From assembly GCF_900184255.1 (NCBI RefSeq), contig NZ_LT854640.1, positions 1,239,991-1,303,990 on the forward strand: a DNA stretch of 64,000 bases. The letters run 5' to 3'. This document shows, piece after piece, positions 17,658 through 27,823 of this stretch. A program made the position numbers and the translations under genes. Each line of letters begins with the position of its first letter. Position 1 is the stretch's first letter. The notes beneath the pieces are model-generated. The model was not told the DNA's origin, did not search any database, and saw only the letters and a program-made list of their open reading frames with translations. Source of the DNA: Haloimpatiens massiliensis (GTDB lineage Bacteria > Bacillota > Clostridia > Clostridiales > Clostridiaceae).

Positions 17658-19232
17658 TTATCTTTTTTTAGATTTCGACACTTCAATCTTTACTTTTCTT
17701 CCACAAAGCCTTTTACCTGAACAATAATTTATTATATAATTAGAAGCTTTTTCCGTTACGTCTACAAAAGAAAACTTCTGTAGTATATCTATATCGCCAA
17801 TATCTTCTTTATCTACCTTAGCAGTATCGCATAAAAATTGAACTAAACCCTTTGCACTTAGCTTATCCATGCGGCCAACGGTTAAAAATAATCTTACATT
17901 ATAAGAACTGCCTCCCAGATTATTTTCTGTATAATCATAACTTATTTCTTTATCATATATGTTTTTCATCAGTGCAGCTGCTACATCCACTAAACTAAAT
18001 TCATCATCCATTTCCTTAGCTAAAGGAATAAACTTTTTATAATCCTCCCGCTCCAATGTTTCTTTTATTTTAACACGCATATTTTCATACTTAGCATAAA
18101 ATATATCATCTATAGTTGGAATTTCTTTTCTTTTTATTTTACTTTTTGTGGCCTTTTCAATTTGTTTTAAAAGACTGTATTCCCTGGAAGTAACAAGAGT
18201 GTACGCTGTACCTTCCCTATTAGCTCTGCCCGTTCTTCCAATTCTATGTACATAAGACTCTACGTCCTGGGGCAAATCATAATTTATAACATGAGATATA
18301 TTTTCAATATCAATCCCCCTAGCTGCTACATCTGTTGCTACTAAAAATTCAAGATTTCCATCCTTGAATTTTCTTAAGGTATTCATCCTTTGATTCTGCT
18401 TCATATCTCCATGCATTCCCTCTACGTTATAACCTCTAGCTTGCATAGACTCTACTAATTGATCTACTCCCTTTTTAGTTCTGCAAAAAATAATTGCAGT
18501 GGAAGGGGCATCTACATCTAGTATTCTGCAAAATGATTCAAATCTTTCCTTTTGCTTAATTTCATAATAATATTGACTTACAGTAGATACGGTCATAGCA
18601 CTTTTTATTATAGATATCTGCTTTGTTTCCGGTTTCATATATTTTTTACTAAGTTTTTTTATTTCATTTGGCATAGTAGCAGAAAATAATAATGTTTGTC
18701 TTTCACTACTACATTTATTTATTATCTCTTCTATATCTTCAATAAATCCCATATTAAGCATTTCATCTGCTTCATCAAGTACTAGAAATTTAATAGAACC
18801 TAAATCCATTACCTTCCTTCTTATAAGATCCAAAACTCTTCCTGGGGTACCTACAACAATATCTATTCCATTTTTTAAAGTTTTAATCTGTCTTTCTATA
18901 GGTTGCCCTCCATATACAGGCAGAAGTTTAATTTTAGTATGCTTTGCTATACGTGATATCTCATCATTTACTTGAATAGCCAATTCTCTTGTAGGTGCTA
19001 AAATAAGACTATATATTTTGCCAGTACTTTTTTCAAAATTATTTAAAATTGGAGCTCCAAAAGCAAAAGTTTTTCCAGTACCTGTTTGAGCCTGACCTAT
19101 AACATCAAATCCTTTCAAAAGAACGGGTATAACTTCTTGTTGAATCTTAGATGGTTCTTCAAATCCCATATCATCTATAGCCATTAGAATATTATTATTA
19201 AAACCTAAATCTTCAAATTTTAAATTTTCCAT
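17658..19232 (-). CDS. dbpA: DEAD-box RNA helicase with DbpA-type RNA-binding tail
   Basis: 524 residues. Helicase motifs run in order: Q motif (GFEEPSKIQ), AQTGTGKT, PTRELA, TPGR, DEADEML, SAT, then ARGIDI and HRIGRTGR in the second RecA lobe. After about residue 440 comes a small domain (VRLFLTVGRMDKLSAKGLVQFL...DIGDIDIL) like the RRM-type tail with which DbpA/YxiN binds 23S rRNA. The extreme C-terminus is basic (KVKIEVSKSKKR). Role: ribosome assembly or RNA remodelling in the cytoplasm. CshA is an alternative but lacks this type of tail. GAGGAG precedes the ATG. It is convergent with the ABC-F gene. Confidence 0.88.
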   Translation of the reverse strand: MENLKFEDLGFNNNILMAIDDMGFEEPSKIQQEVIPVLLKGFDVIGQAQTGTGKTFAFGAPILNNFEKSTGKIYSLILAPTRELAIQVNDEISRIAKHTKIKLLPVYGGQPIERQIKTLKNGIDIVVGTPGRVLDLIRRKVMDLGSIKFLVLDEADEMLNMGFIEDIEEIINKCSSERQTLLFSATMPNEIKKLSKKYMKPETKQISIIKSAMTVSTVSQYYYEIKQKERFESFCRILDVDAPSTAIIFCRTKKGVDQLVESMQARGYNVEGMHGDMKQNQRMNTLRKFKDGNLEFLVATDVAARGIDIENISHVINYDLPQDVESYVHRIGRTGRANREGTAYTLVTSREYSLLKQIEKATKSKIKRKEIPTIDDIFYAKYENMRVKIKETLEREDYKKFIPLAKEMDDEFSLVDVAAALMKNIYDKEISYDYTENNLGGSSYNVRLFLTVGRMDKLSAKGLVQFLCDTAKVDKEDIGDIDILQKFSFVDVTEKASNYIINYCSGKRLCGRKVKIEVSKSKKR

Positions 19233-19418
19233 ATCTTCTCCTCTTTCTTTTGATAAAAATAATTTTCACCAAAATAATTTATATTATCTATTATTTCTAA
19301 ACTAGCAAGAATTTATAACTTGAAAAATAATTTTTAAAAAACATTGCCTATATATTCATAATTTTTCAATAACAAAAATATATAGTAGTAATACATTGAT
19401 GTTTAGGAGGAATATATT

Positions 19419-19973
19419 TTGAGTAAAATTGATTATGAAATGCATAAAAGAGATAAATACTCTGATCCATCTCCATATCCTGAAGTAAAAGTACTTCGCC
19501 CTAATCTTTATTATGCTTCTATATTAATGGATGATTATGCAGGAATGGTTAGTGAATTTACTGCTATTAGTCAATATTTGTATCATTACTTCTTTTTTAA
19601 GGATATTAGTGATGAGCTAGGAGAACTTCTAGAAAATGTATCTATAACAGAAATGCTTCACATGGAGATATTAGCAAATGTTATAAAAAAACTAGGAGGT
19701 AACCCAGTAATTAGAGGTTCTTATAGTACTTGCGGGAACTTTTGGAATGGAAGTTTTATTTATTATGGAATAACTCTTTGTGAAAGATTAAAAGCTGACA
19801 TAGATTCAGAATATAAAGCTATAGACGAATATCAAAAACATATATTTGCCATTGAGGACCCTTATATTAAAGCAATACTTAAAAGAATTATTCTAGACGA
19901 AAAAGTTCATATACGCCTTTTTAATGAGGCATTAAAAAAATTCTGTGGTATTATTTATAGACCCCTTAAGTAA
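19419..19973 (+). CDS. Ferritin-like / manganese-catalase-like protein
   Basis: 184 residues, TTG start set by TAGGAGG eight bases before it. The helical core has metal-site patterns of the ferritin-like superfamily: E-F-T-A-I (about 47), TEMLHMEIL (Glu and His), CERLKADIDSEYKAIDEY and LDEKVHIRLF (Glu and His), giving a plausible two-metal site. The closest groups are CotJC-like spore proteins and manganese catalase-like proteins. Function (metal storage, peroxide removal, or spore structure) is not settled. It stands alone and is transcribed away from the helicase gene. Confidence 0.75.
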   Translation: MSKIDYEMHKRDKYSDPSPYPEVKVLRPNLYYASILMDDYAGMVSEFTAISQYLYHYFFFKDISDELGELLENVSITEMLHMEILANVIKKLGGNPVIRGSYSTCGNFWNGSFIYYGITLCERLKADIDSEYKAIDEYQKHIFAIEDPYIKAILKRIILDEKVHIRLFNEALKKFCGIIYRPLK

Positions 19974-20482
19974 TGATATTTACACTAATATAAATTTAAA
20001 ATAATCTATAAAAAAATTTTGCAAATATATATATGTACTAAAAGTCCCTAGTCCCCACTCCCTTATATCTACCCATTATTTAGTTGCTCAATTTTCTTAG
20101 TTATAAAATCACAATTGCTTTTTTGTTTAATTATAACTAAGAAAAGATGTACTCAATAATCAATTTACGAATGATTAATTAATAATAAAACTCCTTTAGA
20201 AGCTTTTAATAAAATATAAATTAAGTGCTAATCTATATTAAGGTGCTAGGGACTAGGTGAAAGACAAATAATAAAACAAAAATAAAAATGTTTAAAGAAT
20301 AATGTGAAAATTTGCAAAAATAATTTCTTTAAATTATAATTTAGTTAATACATAAATTTAAATATTACTTATAAGCAAGTAACAAATTTAAATTTAGTGT
20401 TAATAATTTTTATATGTAATATGAAAATTTTTCATTCATAGCCACAACTTAAACAAAATAATAGGTGGATTGGAGGGATATT
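19974..20482. other. Intergenic region with palindromic repeat
   Basis: About 500 bases without a gene. AGTCCCTAGTCCCC at 20043 is answered by CTAGGGACTAGG near 20245, making an outer inverted repeat of ~210 bases. Inside it TTTTCTTAGTTATAA (20092-20106) pairs with TTATAACTAAGAAAA (20131-20145). The rest is plain AT-rich sequence holding the nitroreductase promoter. Confidence 0.6.
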
Positions 20483-21262
20483 ATGAGCAATATTGAAGCC
20501 ATGAATTTAAGAAGATCCGTAAGAAGATATAAAAGCCAAGCCATATCTAGAGCTCACATGGATGCAATAAAATGGTTTGTAAATGAACTAACTCCCCTTA
20601 ACCACATACCTTTTGACATTATATTTTTCGAAAATGGAGAAGTAATTACAAAAACATTCAAGGGAATTGCAAATATATACTCTAAAGTAATAGCACCTCA
20701 TTATATTGCAATTACTTCTGAAGAAGCACCTGGTTATCTAGAAAATGTTGGATTTATAGGGGAACAATTGATATTTAAATTAACAGCTTTAGGCATTGGA
20801 AGCTGCTGGCTAGGTAGATCTATTGCTAGAAATGTATTTAATCAAATAGCTCCTATAAAAACTAATCAATCCTATATAATTTTAATATCTTTTGGATATG
20901 CTGAAGAAGATTTATCACCTATTTCTAAAAGAAATAGATTAAACATAAATCAGTTTGTACAGGGTAAAATAAAAGAAGATTTCCTTCCAATATTAAATGC
21001 CTTAAGAATAGCTCCTTCTGCTGTTAACTCACAACCTTGGAGAATAGTAGTAGAAAAAAATACTTTGCATGTATATATGAAAAATAAAAATTTTATCTCT
21101 GAAAAAATATTAGATAAATTAAACTTTATTGATATAGGAATTGGTCTCTGTCATATGATGACCGCTGCCGAAGAACTTGGATTTAACACTTGTTTAAAAA
21201 AGTACGAGCTTTTACCTATTAAAAATCTTAAATATATTACTAGCATAGAAATTTCTAACTAA
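20483..21262 (+). CDS. Nitroreductase-family protein (TM1586 type)
   Basis: 259 residues. FMN-dependent nitroreductase fold: RRSVRRYK near the start binds the flavin phosphate; LTALGIGSCWLG in the middle and RIAPSAVNSQPWRI later are typical. The protein looks like two half-domains in one chain, as in the TM1586-like branch. Substrate is unknown. ATG 20483 is preferred because GGAGGGATATT lies right before it; an upstream GTG would contain that site. A bidirectional terminator separates it from the convergent pyr operon. Confidence 0.82.
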   Translation: MSNIEAMNLRRSVRRYKSQAISRAHMDAIKWFVNELTPLNHIPFDIIFFENGEVITKTFKGIANIYSKVIAPHYIAITSEEAPGYLENVGFIGEQLIFKLTALGIGSCWLGRSIARNVFNQIAPIKTNQSYIILISFGYAEEDLSPISKRNRLNINQFVQGKIKEDFLPILNALRIAPSAVNSQPWRIVVEKNTLHVYMKNKNFISEKILDKLNFIDIGIGLCHMMTAAEELGFNTCLKKYELLPIKNLKYITSIEISN

Positions 21263-21286
21263 AGCTACAAAATTTAAAATGTAATG

Positions 21287-21325
21287 AAAGAAGCTACCTA
21301 TTTTTATGTAGGTAGCTTCTTTATT
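21287..21325. terminator. Bidirectional terminator, nitroreductase / pyr operon
   Basis: AAAGAAGCTACCTA and its complement around TTTTTATG, A-rich on one side and T-rich on the other. It ends both the nitroreductase gene and the pyr operon. A solo repeat end (AAGGTACATGAAAATAAA) follows at 21329. Confidence 0.8.
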
Positions 21326-21347
21326 ATATAAGGTACATGAAAATAAA

Positions 21348-21914
21348 CTATTTTATATTTCTACTTCCTGGTTTTACATATGGTATTTTCTCTCTACATA
21401 AAGGGCAGGATTCCTTTTCGTAACTTTTAACTTCTATTCTTGTAGCACTATATATTTTATAAGGCATATTACTTTCTCCCCTATCAGCTATACAACAAAT
21501 ACCTACCACTTCTCCACCTAATTCTTCTAATAATCTTGCTGTTTCCATAGAAGATTTTCCTGTAGTTACTACATCTTCAGTTATTAATATCTTTTGCCCC
21601 TTCTGTATTTCAAATCCTCTTCTTAAATCCATCTTTCCATCTACTCTTTCAGTAAATATAGCAGGCTTTCCTGTTTGTCTTCCTATTTCATATGCTACTA
21701 TAATTCCTCCCATGGCAGGACCTACAACTATATCAAACTCCACATCTTTTATTTTATCTGTAACTACTTTCAAAACTTTCTCTGCTTTATTTGGATATTG
21801 AAGTAATTTTGCACATTGCACGTATCTATTACTGTGTTTTCCGCTAGACAATAAAAAATGTCCTTCTAAAAGAGCATCACATTCCTTCAATATATCTATA
21901 ACCATACTATTCAT
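21348..21914 (-). CDS. pyrE: Orotate phosphoribosyltransferase
   Basis: 188 residues. It joins orotate with PRPP to give OMP, step five of UMP synthesis. The PRPP-binding loop [23 protein letters not shown] (about 107-129) and [22 protein letters not shown] are clear. The C-terminus has a CPLC pair after KSYEKES, an extension seen in clostridial PyrE. Last gene of the operon, following pyrD. GGGAGGAATTATA precedes the ATG. Confidence 0.95.
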   Translation of the reverse strand: MNSMVIDILKECDALLEGHFLLSSGKHSNRYVQCAKLLQYPNKAEKVLKVVTDKIKDVEFDIVVGPAMGGIIVAYEIGRQTGKPAIFTERVDGKMDLRRGFEIQKGQKILITEDVVTTGKSSMETARLLEELGGEVVGICCIADRGESNMPYKIYSATRIEVKSYEKESCPLCREKIPYVKPGSRNIK

Positions 21915-22057
21915 TATAATTCCTCCCAGTATTTATATTTTATAAAAAACTTTCAAAAGAGTTTTCTCATTAATTTTAAATTTGTAATTTAAAATTATAA
22001 TTTATAACTACGAAAATTAAATTATAGCTAATAACACTTATTTTATAGAAATATAAT

Positions 22058-22969
22058 TTATTTTATACACATTTTAATTTGTGATAAGGAGCTAATATGT
22101 TTTCTTTCCATAAATGCTTCTATACCATTAATTATATCTAAGCATGCATATGGATTTGAAAAATTTACTGTTCCTATTTGTACCGCTGAAGCCCCTGCCA
22201 TTAAAAACTCCACTGCATCTTTCCAATTTTCTATTCCCCCCATCCCCACTACAGGCACATGAACATTTTCACAAACTTCATATACCATTCTCAAGGCTAT
22301 GGGCTTTATGCAAGGACCTGAAAGTCCCGCAAATATATTCTCAAACACAGGTTTACCTGTATTTATATCTATGGCCATGGCTTTAAATGTGTTTACTAAT
22401 GAAAGTGCATCTGCCCCTGCTTCCTCACATTTTAATGCCATATCTACTATATTCTCCGCATTAGGTGAAAGCTTTACCATAAGAGGTTTTTTGCATATTT
22501 TTTTTACTTCCTTAACCACATCATATGCAACTTTTGATTTTATTCCAAAAGCCATGCCCCCTTGTTTCACATTAGGACATGATATATTAAGTTCTATCAT
22601 TTGAACATCTGTATTATTTAATTTTTCTACTCCCTTTAGGTAATCTTCTAAATTATTTCCACCTAGGTTAGCTATAATATTTGTGCCTAATTCCCTCATA
22701 TTAGGGAGTTCTTTTTTTATAAAAGAATCTACTCCAGGATTTTGAAGTCCCACACTATTCATCATCCCAGCTCTAGTTTCATGTATTCTAACACCAGCAT
22801 TGCCAGCTTTCTCATTTAAAGTTAATCCCTTTGAACATATACCACCTAACTTTTCTACAGGATATATCTTATTAAACTCTTGTCCAAAACCAAAGGTTCC
22901 TGAAGCTGCAATAACAGGATTTTTAAAAATCACATCACATATACTTAAAGAAGTATCTATATTACTCAT
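22058..22969 (-). CDS. pyrD: Dihydroorotate dehydrogenase B, catalytic subunit
   Basis: 303 residues, class 1B. It oxidises dihydroorotate to orotate with FMN and hands electrons to the PyrK partner encoded just upstream. Visible features: substrate loop [13 protein letters not shown] with the catalytic Cys of class 1, [24 protein letters not shown], and the FMN phosphate site [27 protein letters not shown]. It is separated from pyrK by 270 bases that hold a MITE-like palindrome, an unusual gap inside an operon. Confidence 0.95.
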   Translation of the reverse strand: MSNIDTSLSICDVIFKNPVIAASGTFGFGQEFNKIYPVEKLGGICSKGLTLNEKAGNAGVRIHETRAGMMNSVGLQNPGVDSFIKKELPNMRELGTNIIANLGGNNLEDYLKGVEKLNNTDVQMIELNISCPNVKQGGMAFGIKSKVAYDVVKEVKKICKKPLMVKLSPNAENIVDMALKCEEAGADALSLVNTFKAMAIDINTGKPVFENIFAGLSGPCIKPIALRMVYEVCENVHVPVVGMGGIENWKDAVEFLMAGASAVQIGTVNFSNPYACLDIINGIEAFMERKHISSLSQIKMCIK

Positions 22970-23020
22970 ATATCATCAAATCCTCTCACAGTTTTAAAAT
23001 TCATCAAAATATTCTGTTTT

Positions 23021-23178
23021 AGGTGCATGAAAATAAATAACAAGTGAAAGATGCTGTATATTTTGTGTCAGACAAGGAAACAGGTTCCGCCGCTAGTAGA
23101 ACTATCGGTGGGTTCTGCTGACGCAGTATGACGCAAAATAGACTAGCATACTGACTTGTTATTTATTTGAATGTGCCT
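23021..23178. repeat. MITE-like palindrome, copy A (inside pyr operon)
   Basis: 158-bp element with long imperfect terminal inverted repeats: AGGTGCATGAAAATAAATAA at one end and its near-complement ending in GTGCCT at the other. Inner inverted parts (TATTTTGTGTCA / TGACGCAAAATA) extend the hairpin. It is over 95% identical to copy B at 33850. It encodes nothing and lies between pyrK and pyrD, so it is transcribed with them. Confidence 0.88.
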
Positions 23179-23239
23179 TAATAGGATATTTAATTTTTTA
23201 ATCTTTCTATTAAAATTACCTCACAGATTATTATAAATC

Positions 23240-24013
23240 CTAAAACATAATCTGCTCCCCTTTAAACACTGGGCCGTCATTACAAACCCTTTTATATCCA
23301 TCCTCAGTTTCGCATGTACAACCAAGACACGCTCCAATGCCACAAGCCATTTTATTTTCCATGGATACATAAACCGGCACATTCTTATCTTTACACATTT
23401 TTACGACCTTTTCCATCATTACTTTTGGACCACAACAATATACAATTTCATACTTTTCAGGCTTAAAAATATCCGTAATATAAGAGTTATCCACAACTTT
23501 TAAATTACTTTTCTGTGCATAACTTTGTAATTTATTACCATTTATTTCTTTTTCCATGGATATGTATAAGTTATTAACATTTTTTTCCACATTATCCACA
23601 GCATATGACTCATTGTAGAATCCTGCATAAAAGTCTATACATGTTTTTTTTAGTCGTCTTGACAAGAATGCTAACGGAGCTATTCCGATTCCACCTGACA
23701 CCATAGCTACTTTTTTGGCACTGTCTTTTAAATTAAAACTGTTACCTAAAGGTCCTAAAACTTGAATTTCATCACCTTGTTTAAGTTTACATAGAAGTTT
23801 TGTCCCCTCACCTACTACTTTATATAAAAATTCGATTTTTCCATCCCCAGATTCGTATATACTAATAGGTCTTGGAAGAAGAGGTTCCTTATATGGAACC
23901 TTCAACATGTAAAATTGACCAGGATTTCCTTCAAAGTTTCCTTCAATACTTATTTTATATATATCTTCACATATTTTTTCATTTTTCAATACTTTTTCTA
24001 TGGAACAAATCAT
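23240..24013 (-). CDS. pyrK: Dihydroorotate dehydrogenase B, electron-transfer subunit
   Basis: 257 residues. An FAD and [2Fe-2S] protein that passes electrons from PyrD to NAD+. FAD-binding RPISIYESGDGKIEFLYKVVG is in the first third, a nucleotide-binding VSGGIGIAPLAFLSRRL in the middle, and the iron-sulfur cysteines in MACGIGACLGCTCETEDGY plus VCNDGP at the end. Usual length and order. GGAGGATAAAGTATA precedes the ATG. Confidence 0.94.
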   Translation of the reverse strand: MICSIEKVLKNEKICEDIYKISIEGNFEGNPGQFYMLKVPYKEPLLPRPISIYESGDGKIEFLYKVVGEGTKLLCKLKQGDEIQVLGPLGNSFNLKDSAKKVAMVSGGIGIAPLAFLSRRLKKTCIDFYAGFYNESYAVDNVEKNVNNLYISMEKEINGNKLQSYAQKSNLKVVDNSYITDIFKPEKYEIVYCCGPKVMMEKVVKMCKDKNVPVYVSMENKMACGIGACLGCTCETEDGYKRVCNDGPVFKGEQIMF

Positions 24014-24058
24014 TATACTTTATCCTCCAGAATTATATAATTAATATTCCTAACTTAC

Positions 24059-24928
24059 TTATATATTTTTACAAGCCTCTTCCAGCGCTTTTCTCATATT
24101 TAATGTTTCTTCCCCAGCCCATCTATCAAACTCTTTTTCACCATTTTCCTTCTTTCTATATGCAAGAAGTATACCTCTAGAAGAATTTACTATACCACCA
24201 TTCCCCTTATTCATATATAATGCTACATCTTTAGCTCCTCCACCTTGAGCACCATATCCAGGTATTAGGAAAAATGTTTTGTTTAAGTCTTTTCTAATTT
24301 TTTCTGCTTCCTCTCCGTGAGTACATCCTACCACTGCTCCTATACTGCTATATTGACAGTTTCCTAGGTACTTTTCCCCTATATTTTGTATCTTTTCACC
24401 TACAACGTTATACACTCTTTTATCACTTTTCGTTGTTATATATTGTATATCCTTTGCTCCTTCATTAGAAGTTCTCAATAGTAAGAATAACCCCTTTTCT
24501 TTTTTACATACATATTCCAAATAAGGCTCTACACTATCCATTCCCATATATGGGCTTAATGTTATAAAATCACTTTCAAAATCTCCTTCGAAATGAGCTT
24601 TAGCATACATTTGTGCAGTCTTAGCTATATCTCCTCTTTTAATATCAGCTATAGATATAGCTTTCTTTTCCTTTATATAATCTAAAGTTCTCTTATATGC
24701 CCTAAGTCCTAAAAGTCCCAAAGCTTCATAATATGCTATTTGCACTTTAAAGCATGCTGCATTTTCAATAGTAGCATCTATTATTCTTTGGTTAAAACTA
24801 ACTATTCCATCCTCTAGTGAATCATATTTTTTCAAAAATTCCTCTGGTATATATTCAACTGCTGTGTCCAATCCTACACATACAGGACCTTTCTCTTTTA
24901 CGCTTTGGTATAATCTATCTATAATCAA
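24059..24928 (-). CDS. pyrF: Orotidine 5'-phosphate decarboxylase (type 2)
   Basis: 289 residues. Final step of UMP synthesis. The long PyrF type has VGLDTAVEYIPEE at the start, ISIADIKRGDIAKTAQMYAKAH as the catalytic Asp-Lys-Asp segment, and FLIPGYGAQGG and VNSSRGI for phosphate binding. The TTG start at 24928 is chosen because GGAGGT lies seven bases upstream; an upstream ATG adds 13 residues unlike the family and would contain that site. Confidence 0.93.
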   Translation of the reverse strand: MIIDRLYQSVKEKGPVCVGLDTAVEYIPEEFLKKYDSLEDGIVSFNQRIIDATIENAACFKVQIAYYEALGLLGLRAYKRTLDYIKEKKAISIADIKRGDIAKTAQMYAKAHFEGDFESDFITLSPYMGMDSVEPYLEYVCKKEKGLFLLLRTSNEGAKDIQYITTKSDKRVYNVVGEKIQNIGEKYLGNCQYSSIGAVVGCTHGEEAEKIRKDLNKTFFLIPGYGAQGGGAKDVALYMNKGNGGIVNSSRGILLAYRKKENGEKEFDRWAGEETLNMRKALEEACKNI

Positions 24929-25029
24929 TTTTTTACCTCCAAAAGTATATTTTATAAAAAAATTCACATTATATATTTAATCTAAAAATATTTTTTTAGT
25001 CTGAGTATATTTTAAATCTAAGTATATTT

Positions 25030-26220
25030 TTACTCTTCCCTACTATATACAATTTTCCCCTCTTTAATTGTCTTAATTATTTCACCAAAAACTTCTTTAC
25101 CATGGAAAGGTGAATTTTTTCCTTTTGACCTAAAGCTCATACAATCCACAGTACATTTCTTATCTAAATCTACTAGAACCAAATCTCCTTTATATCCTAT
25201 TTTCACTTCTCCCTTATTCACGCCCAATATTTTTGCTGGATTTTTACTCATAATTTCCACTAATTTATTTAAACTCAAGCCTTTTTCTCGCACCAACTTT
25301 GTATAGCATACTGAAAAAGCCGTTTCTATTCCTGATATTCCATTGGCTCCTTTTTCTTTATCCTCTTTAGAGTGCGGAGCGTGATCTGTGCCTATAGCAT
25401 CTATATAATTATTTTTTATAGCCTCTATTATAAAATCTGTATCTTCCCTTTCTCTTAAAGGTGGATTTACTCTATAATCTTCATTTTTAGTAAGAGCTAT
25501 ATGGTGTGGAGTTACATCACAAGTCACTTCTAATCCACTTTCTTTTGCCTCTATAATGTCCTTTACGGCTTCTTTAGTACTCATATGAGTAACATGAAGT
25601 CTAGCACCAGTAACCCTAGCTAAAGTTAAATCTCTCCATGTCATTAAATTTTCTGCAAGTCTCGTATCACAATCTTTTATGTCTTCATTTTCCTCATGAG
25701 CAATGACAGTTAATCCTTTCTCTTTAGCTTTTATCATAGCATTTAGCATTGTTTTGCTATCTTGAACACCTCTGCCATCATCTGAGATAAATCTTACAGA
25801 TTTATCTATAGTATCTAAATGTTTAAGGCTTTCCCCCTTAAGTCCTTCTGTTATAGAAACCACTTGATTTATATCTACCAATCCTATTTTATTTCCTTTA
25901 TCAACAATGTAATTAACCATATCCATACTACTACATACTGGTTTTGTATTAGCCATTAAATTTACTGTTGTATATCCACCTTTTACTGCCGCAGAACATC
26001 CTGTTAATATATCTTCTTTGTAAGTATATCCAGGCTCTCTAAAGTGAGCATGCAAATCCACAAAAGCTGGCATTAATACAGTTCCTTTTGCATCTAAAAC
26101 ATCGCAATGTTTATGTAAATCTATTCCTATCTCATTTATTATTCCATGTTTTACATAAACATCACCTATAAAACTTTGTGATGAGTCCACTACTTTAGCA
26201 TTTTTTATAAGAAGCTCCAT
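25030..26220 (-). CDS. pyrC: Dihydroorotase
   Basis: 396 residues, class I dihydroorotase. It closes carbamoyl-aspartate to dihydroorotate, step three. Zinc-binding DLHAHFREPGYTYKEDI at about 53-69, a later His in VIAHEEN, LHVTHMSTKEAV and the IGTDHAPHSKEDK Asp are all present. The C-terminus NSPFHGKEVFGEI is typical. A palindromic repeat lies between it and pyrI. Confidence 0.94.
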   Translation of the reverse strand: MELLIKNAKVVDSSQSFIGDVYVKHGIINEIGIDLHKHCDVLDAKGTVLMPAFVDLHAHFREPGYTYKEDILTGCSAAVKGGYTTVNLMANTKPVCSSMDMVNYIVDKGNKIGLVDINQVVSITEGLKGESLKHLDTIDKSVRFISDDGRGVQDSKTMLNAMIKAKEKGLTVIAHEENEDIKDCDTRLAENLMTWRDLTLARVTGARLHVTHMSTKEAVKDIIEAKESGLEVTCDVTPHHIALTKNEDYRVNPPLREREDTDFIIEAIKNNYIDAIGTDHAPHSKEDKEKGANGISGIETAFSVCYTKLVREKGLSLNKLVEIMSKNPAKILGVNKGEVKIGYKGDLVLVDLDKKCTVDCMSFRSKGKNSPFHGKEVFGEIIKTIKEGKIVYSREE

Positions 26221-26235
26221 ATAAAAACCCCCTTC

Positions 26236-26308
26236 AATTTAGTCCCCAGTCCCCAATCCCTAATCTTCATTTTAATTTGAAAATTAGCGATTGGCTACTG
26301 GGGATTAT
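26236..26308. repeat. Short palindromic repeat between pyrI and pyrC
   Basis: AGTCCCCAGTCCCCAATCCC, then CTAATCTTC, pairs with the complement ending in TTGGCTACTGGGGAT around an AT-rich loop. It belongs to the TCCCTAGTCCCCA-type family seen elsewhere in the window. Confidence 0.75.
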
Positions 26309-26312
26309 TATT

Positions 26313-26744
26313 TTATTCTCTTTCTAAATTGTGTGCCTCATCACAATATTTACATCTATATTGTCCTTTTTCCCTATCTACTAGATAAAAAACATGTGGT
26401 ATATATTTTTCTACAGAAGTTATGCATCTTGGATTTTTACACTTTATTAAATCCTCCACTTTGTCCGGTAACTTTAATGCTATTTTTTCTTTTATTCGTT
26501 CATTTTCTATTATATTTACAGTGGCATTAGGATCCATTATACCTATCATTGTAAAGTCCATATTAATTACATTATCAATTTTTATAATATCTTTTTTACC
26601 CATCTTTTCACTACAAGCATTCATTATTAAAGCTACAGAGCCATCTATTTTATCAAGACCTAGAAAGTTAAATATCTTCATTCCCATTCCTGCTTTAATA
26701 TGGTCAATTACAATACCTTTTTTAACACTATCTACTTTTAACAT
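26313..26744 (-). CDS. pyrI: Aspartate carbamoyltransferase regulatory subunit
   Basis: 143 residues. PyrI binds nucleotides and controls the PyrB catalytic trimers. The zinc-binding C-terminal part has CKNPRCI and, later, [10 protein letters not shown]: four Cys in the expected spacing. It begins on the last base of the pyrB stop (TAATG), showing tight coupling, with GGGGGTGG upstream inside pyrB. Confidence 0.95.
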   Translation of the reverse strand: MLKVDSVKKGIVIDHIKAGMGMKIFNFLGLDKIDGSVALIMNACSEKMGKKDIIKIDNVINMDFTMIGIMDPNATVNIIENERIKEKIALKLPDKVEDLIKCKNPRCITSVEKYIPHVFYLVDREKGQYRCKYCDEAHNLERE

Positions 26745-27670
26745 TATTTTTCCACCCCCAAAAGTTTTGTTATTAAAGCCATTCTAACGAACATTCCGTA
26801 TTTTGCTTGTTTGAAATAACATGCTCTAGGATCACTATCCACCTCATATGCTATTTCATTTACTCTAGGTAGTGGATGCATTACTATCATATCTTCCTTA
26901 GCCTTAGACATTTTTTCATTATCTAATATATAGCTATCTTTAAGTCTTATATAATCTGCTTCATTGAAGAATCTTTCTTTCTGAACTCTTGTCATGTATA
27001 ATATATCTAACTTTCCTATTACATCCTCTAATTTCTCAACTTCTATAAATTCTATATTGTTTTTTTCTAATATTTCTGTTCTTATGTAATCTGGAATTCT
27101 CAATTCATTTGGAGATATTAATACAAATTTATTATTCTCGTATCTAGACATGGCCTTTATTAGTGAGTGTACTGTTCTACCGAACTTTAAATCTCCACAA
27201 AGACCTATTGTTAAATTAGATAGGTTTCCCTTTTTACATCTTATGGTTAGTAGATCTGTTAATGTTTGAGTTGGATGTTGATGCCCTCCATCTCCGGCAT
27301 TTATTATAGGCACATCTGCTCCCATAGCACCTACTACTGGAGCTCCTTCTTTAGGGTGTCTCATGGTTATTACATCAGCATAACAACTTACAGTTTTCAC
27401 TGTATCCATTACGCTCTCACCCTTAGCTGTTGAGCTAGAACCTGCCTCTGAAAATCCTAAAACACTTCCTCCAAGTCTAAGCATAGCTGCTTCAAAACTC
27501 AATCTTGTTCTTGTACTTGGTTCAAAGAAAAGTGTACCTAATAGCTTTCCGTCACATACATGCATGTAATCTTTTGGGTTTGCAATTATGTCCTCTGCTC
27601 TTTCAAAAATTTCCTCTAATTCTTCTGTAGTAAAATCCATAGGGTCAATTAAATTTCTTCCTTTTAACAT
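26744..27670 (-). CDS. pyrB: Aspartate carbamoyltransferase catalytic subunit
   Basis: 308 residues. It condenses carbamoyl phosphate with aspartate, first committed step. [21 protein letters not shown] (carbamoyl-phosphate site), [17 protein letters not shown] and [10 protein letters not shown] are intact. The start at 27670 is preferred because AGGAGG lies nine bases before it; a longer reading from 27757 would run through the attenuator hairpin and a PyrR site. First gene of the pyr operon. Confidence 0.95.
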   Translation of the reverse strand: MLKGRNLIDPMDFTTEELEEIFERAEDIIANPKDYMHVCDGKLLGTLFFEPSTRTRLSFEAAMLRLGGSVLGFSEAGSSSTAKGESVMDTVKTVSCYADVITMRHPKEGAPVVGAMGADVPIINAGDGGHQHPTQTLTDLLTIRCKKGNLSNLTIGLCGDLKFGRTVHSLIKAMSRYENNKFVLISPNELRIPDYIRTEILEKNNIEFIEVEKLEDVIGKLDILYMTRVQKERFFNEADYIRLKDSYILDNEKMSKAKEDMIVMHPLPRVNEIAYEVDSDPRACYFKQAKYGMFVRMALITKLLGVEK

Positions 27671-27674
27671 ATCT

Positions 27675-27714
27675 ATTTTCCTCCTTTTTAGTCTCTCTGG
27701 ACTAGTCTTAAAGG
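27675..27714 (-). promoter_or_regulatory. Second PyrR-binding loop, next to pyrB ribosome site
   Basis: AGTCCAGAGAGACT matches the PyrR RNA consensus (UCCAGAGAGGCU). It lies between the attenuator and the AGGAGG of pyrB, so PyrR binding could also block translation. Confidence 0.75.
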
Positions 27715-27715
27715 T

Positions 27716-27746
27716 ATTAAAAATGCCTTCCCTTAAGGGAAGGCAT
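27716..27746 (-). terminator. pyr operon attenuator terminator
   Basis: Perfect palindrome ATGCCTTCCC/GGGAAGGCAT followed on the minus strand by TTTTTAA, located inside the leader between the two PyrR sites. Confidence 0.9.
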
Positions 27747-27823
27747 AGAATACACAAATCACAATTTATCTATAGCTATAAAAGGTACATATACTTATCT
27801 CGTAAATATATTTGTACTTCTAT

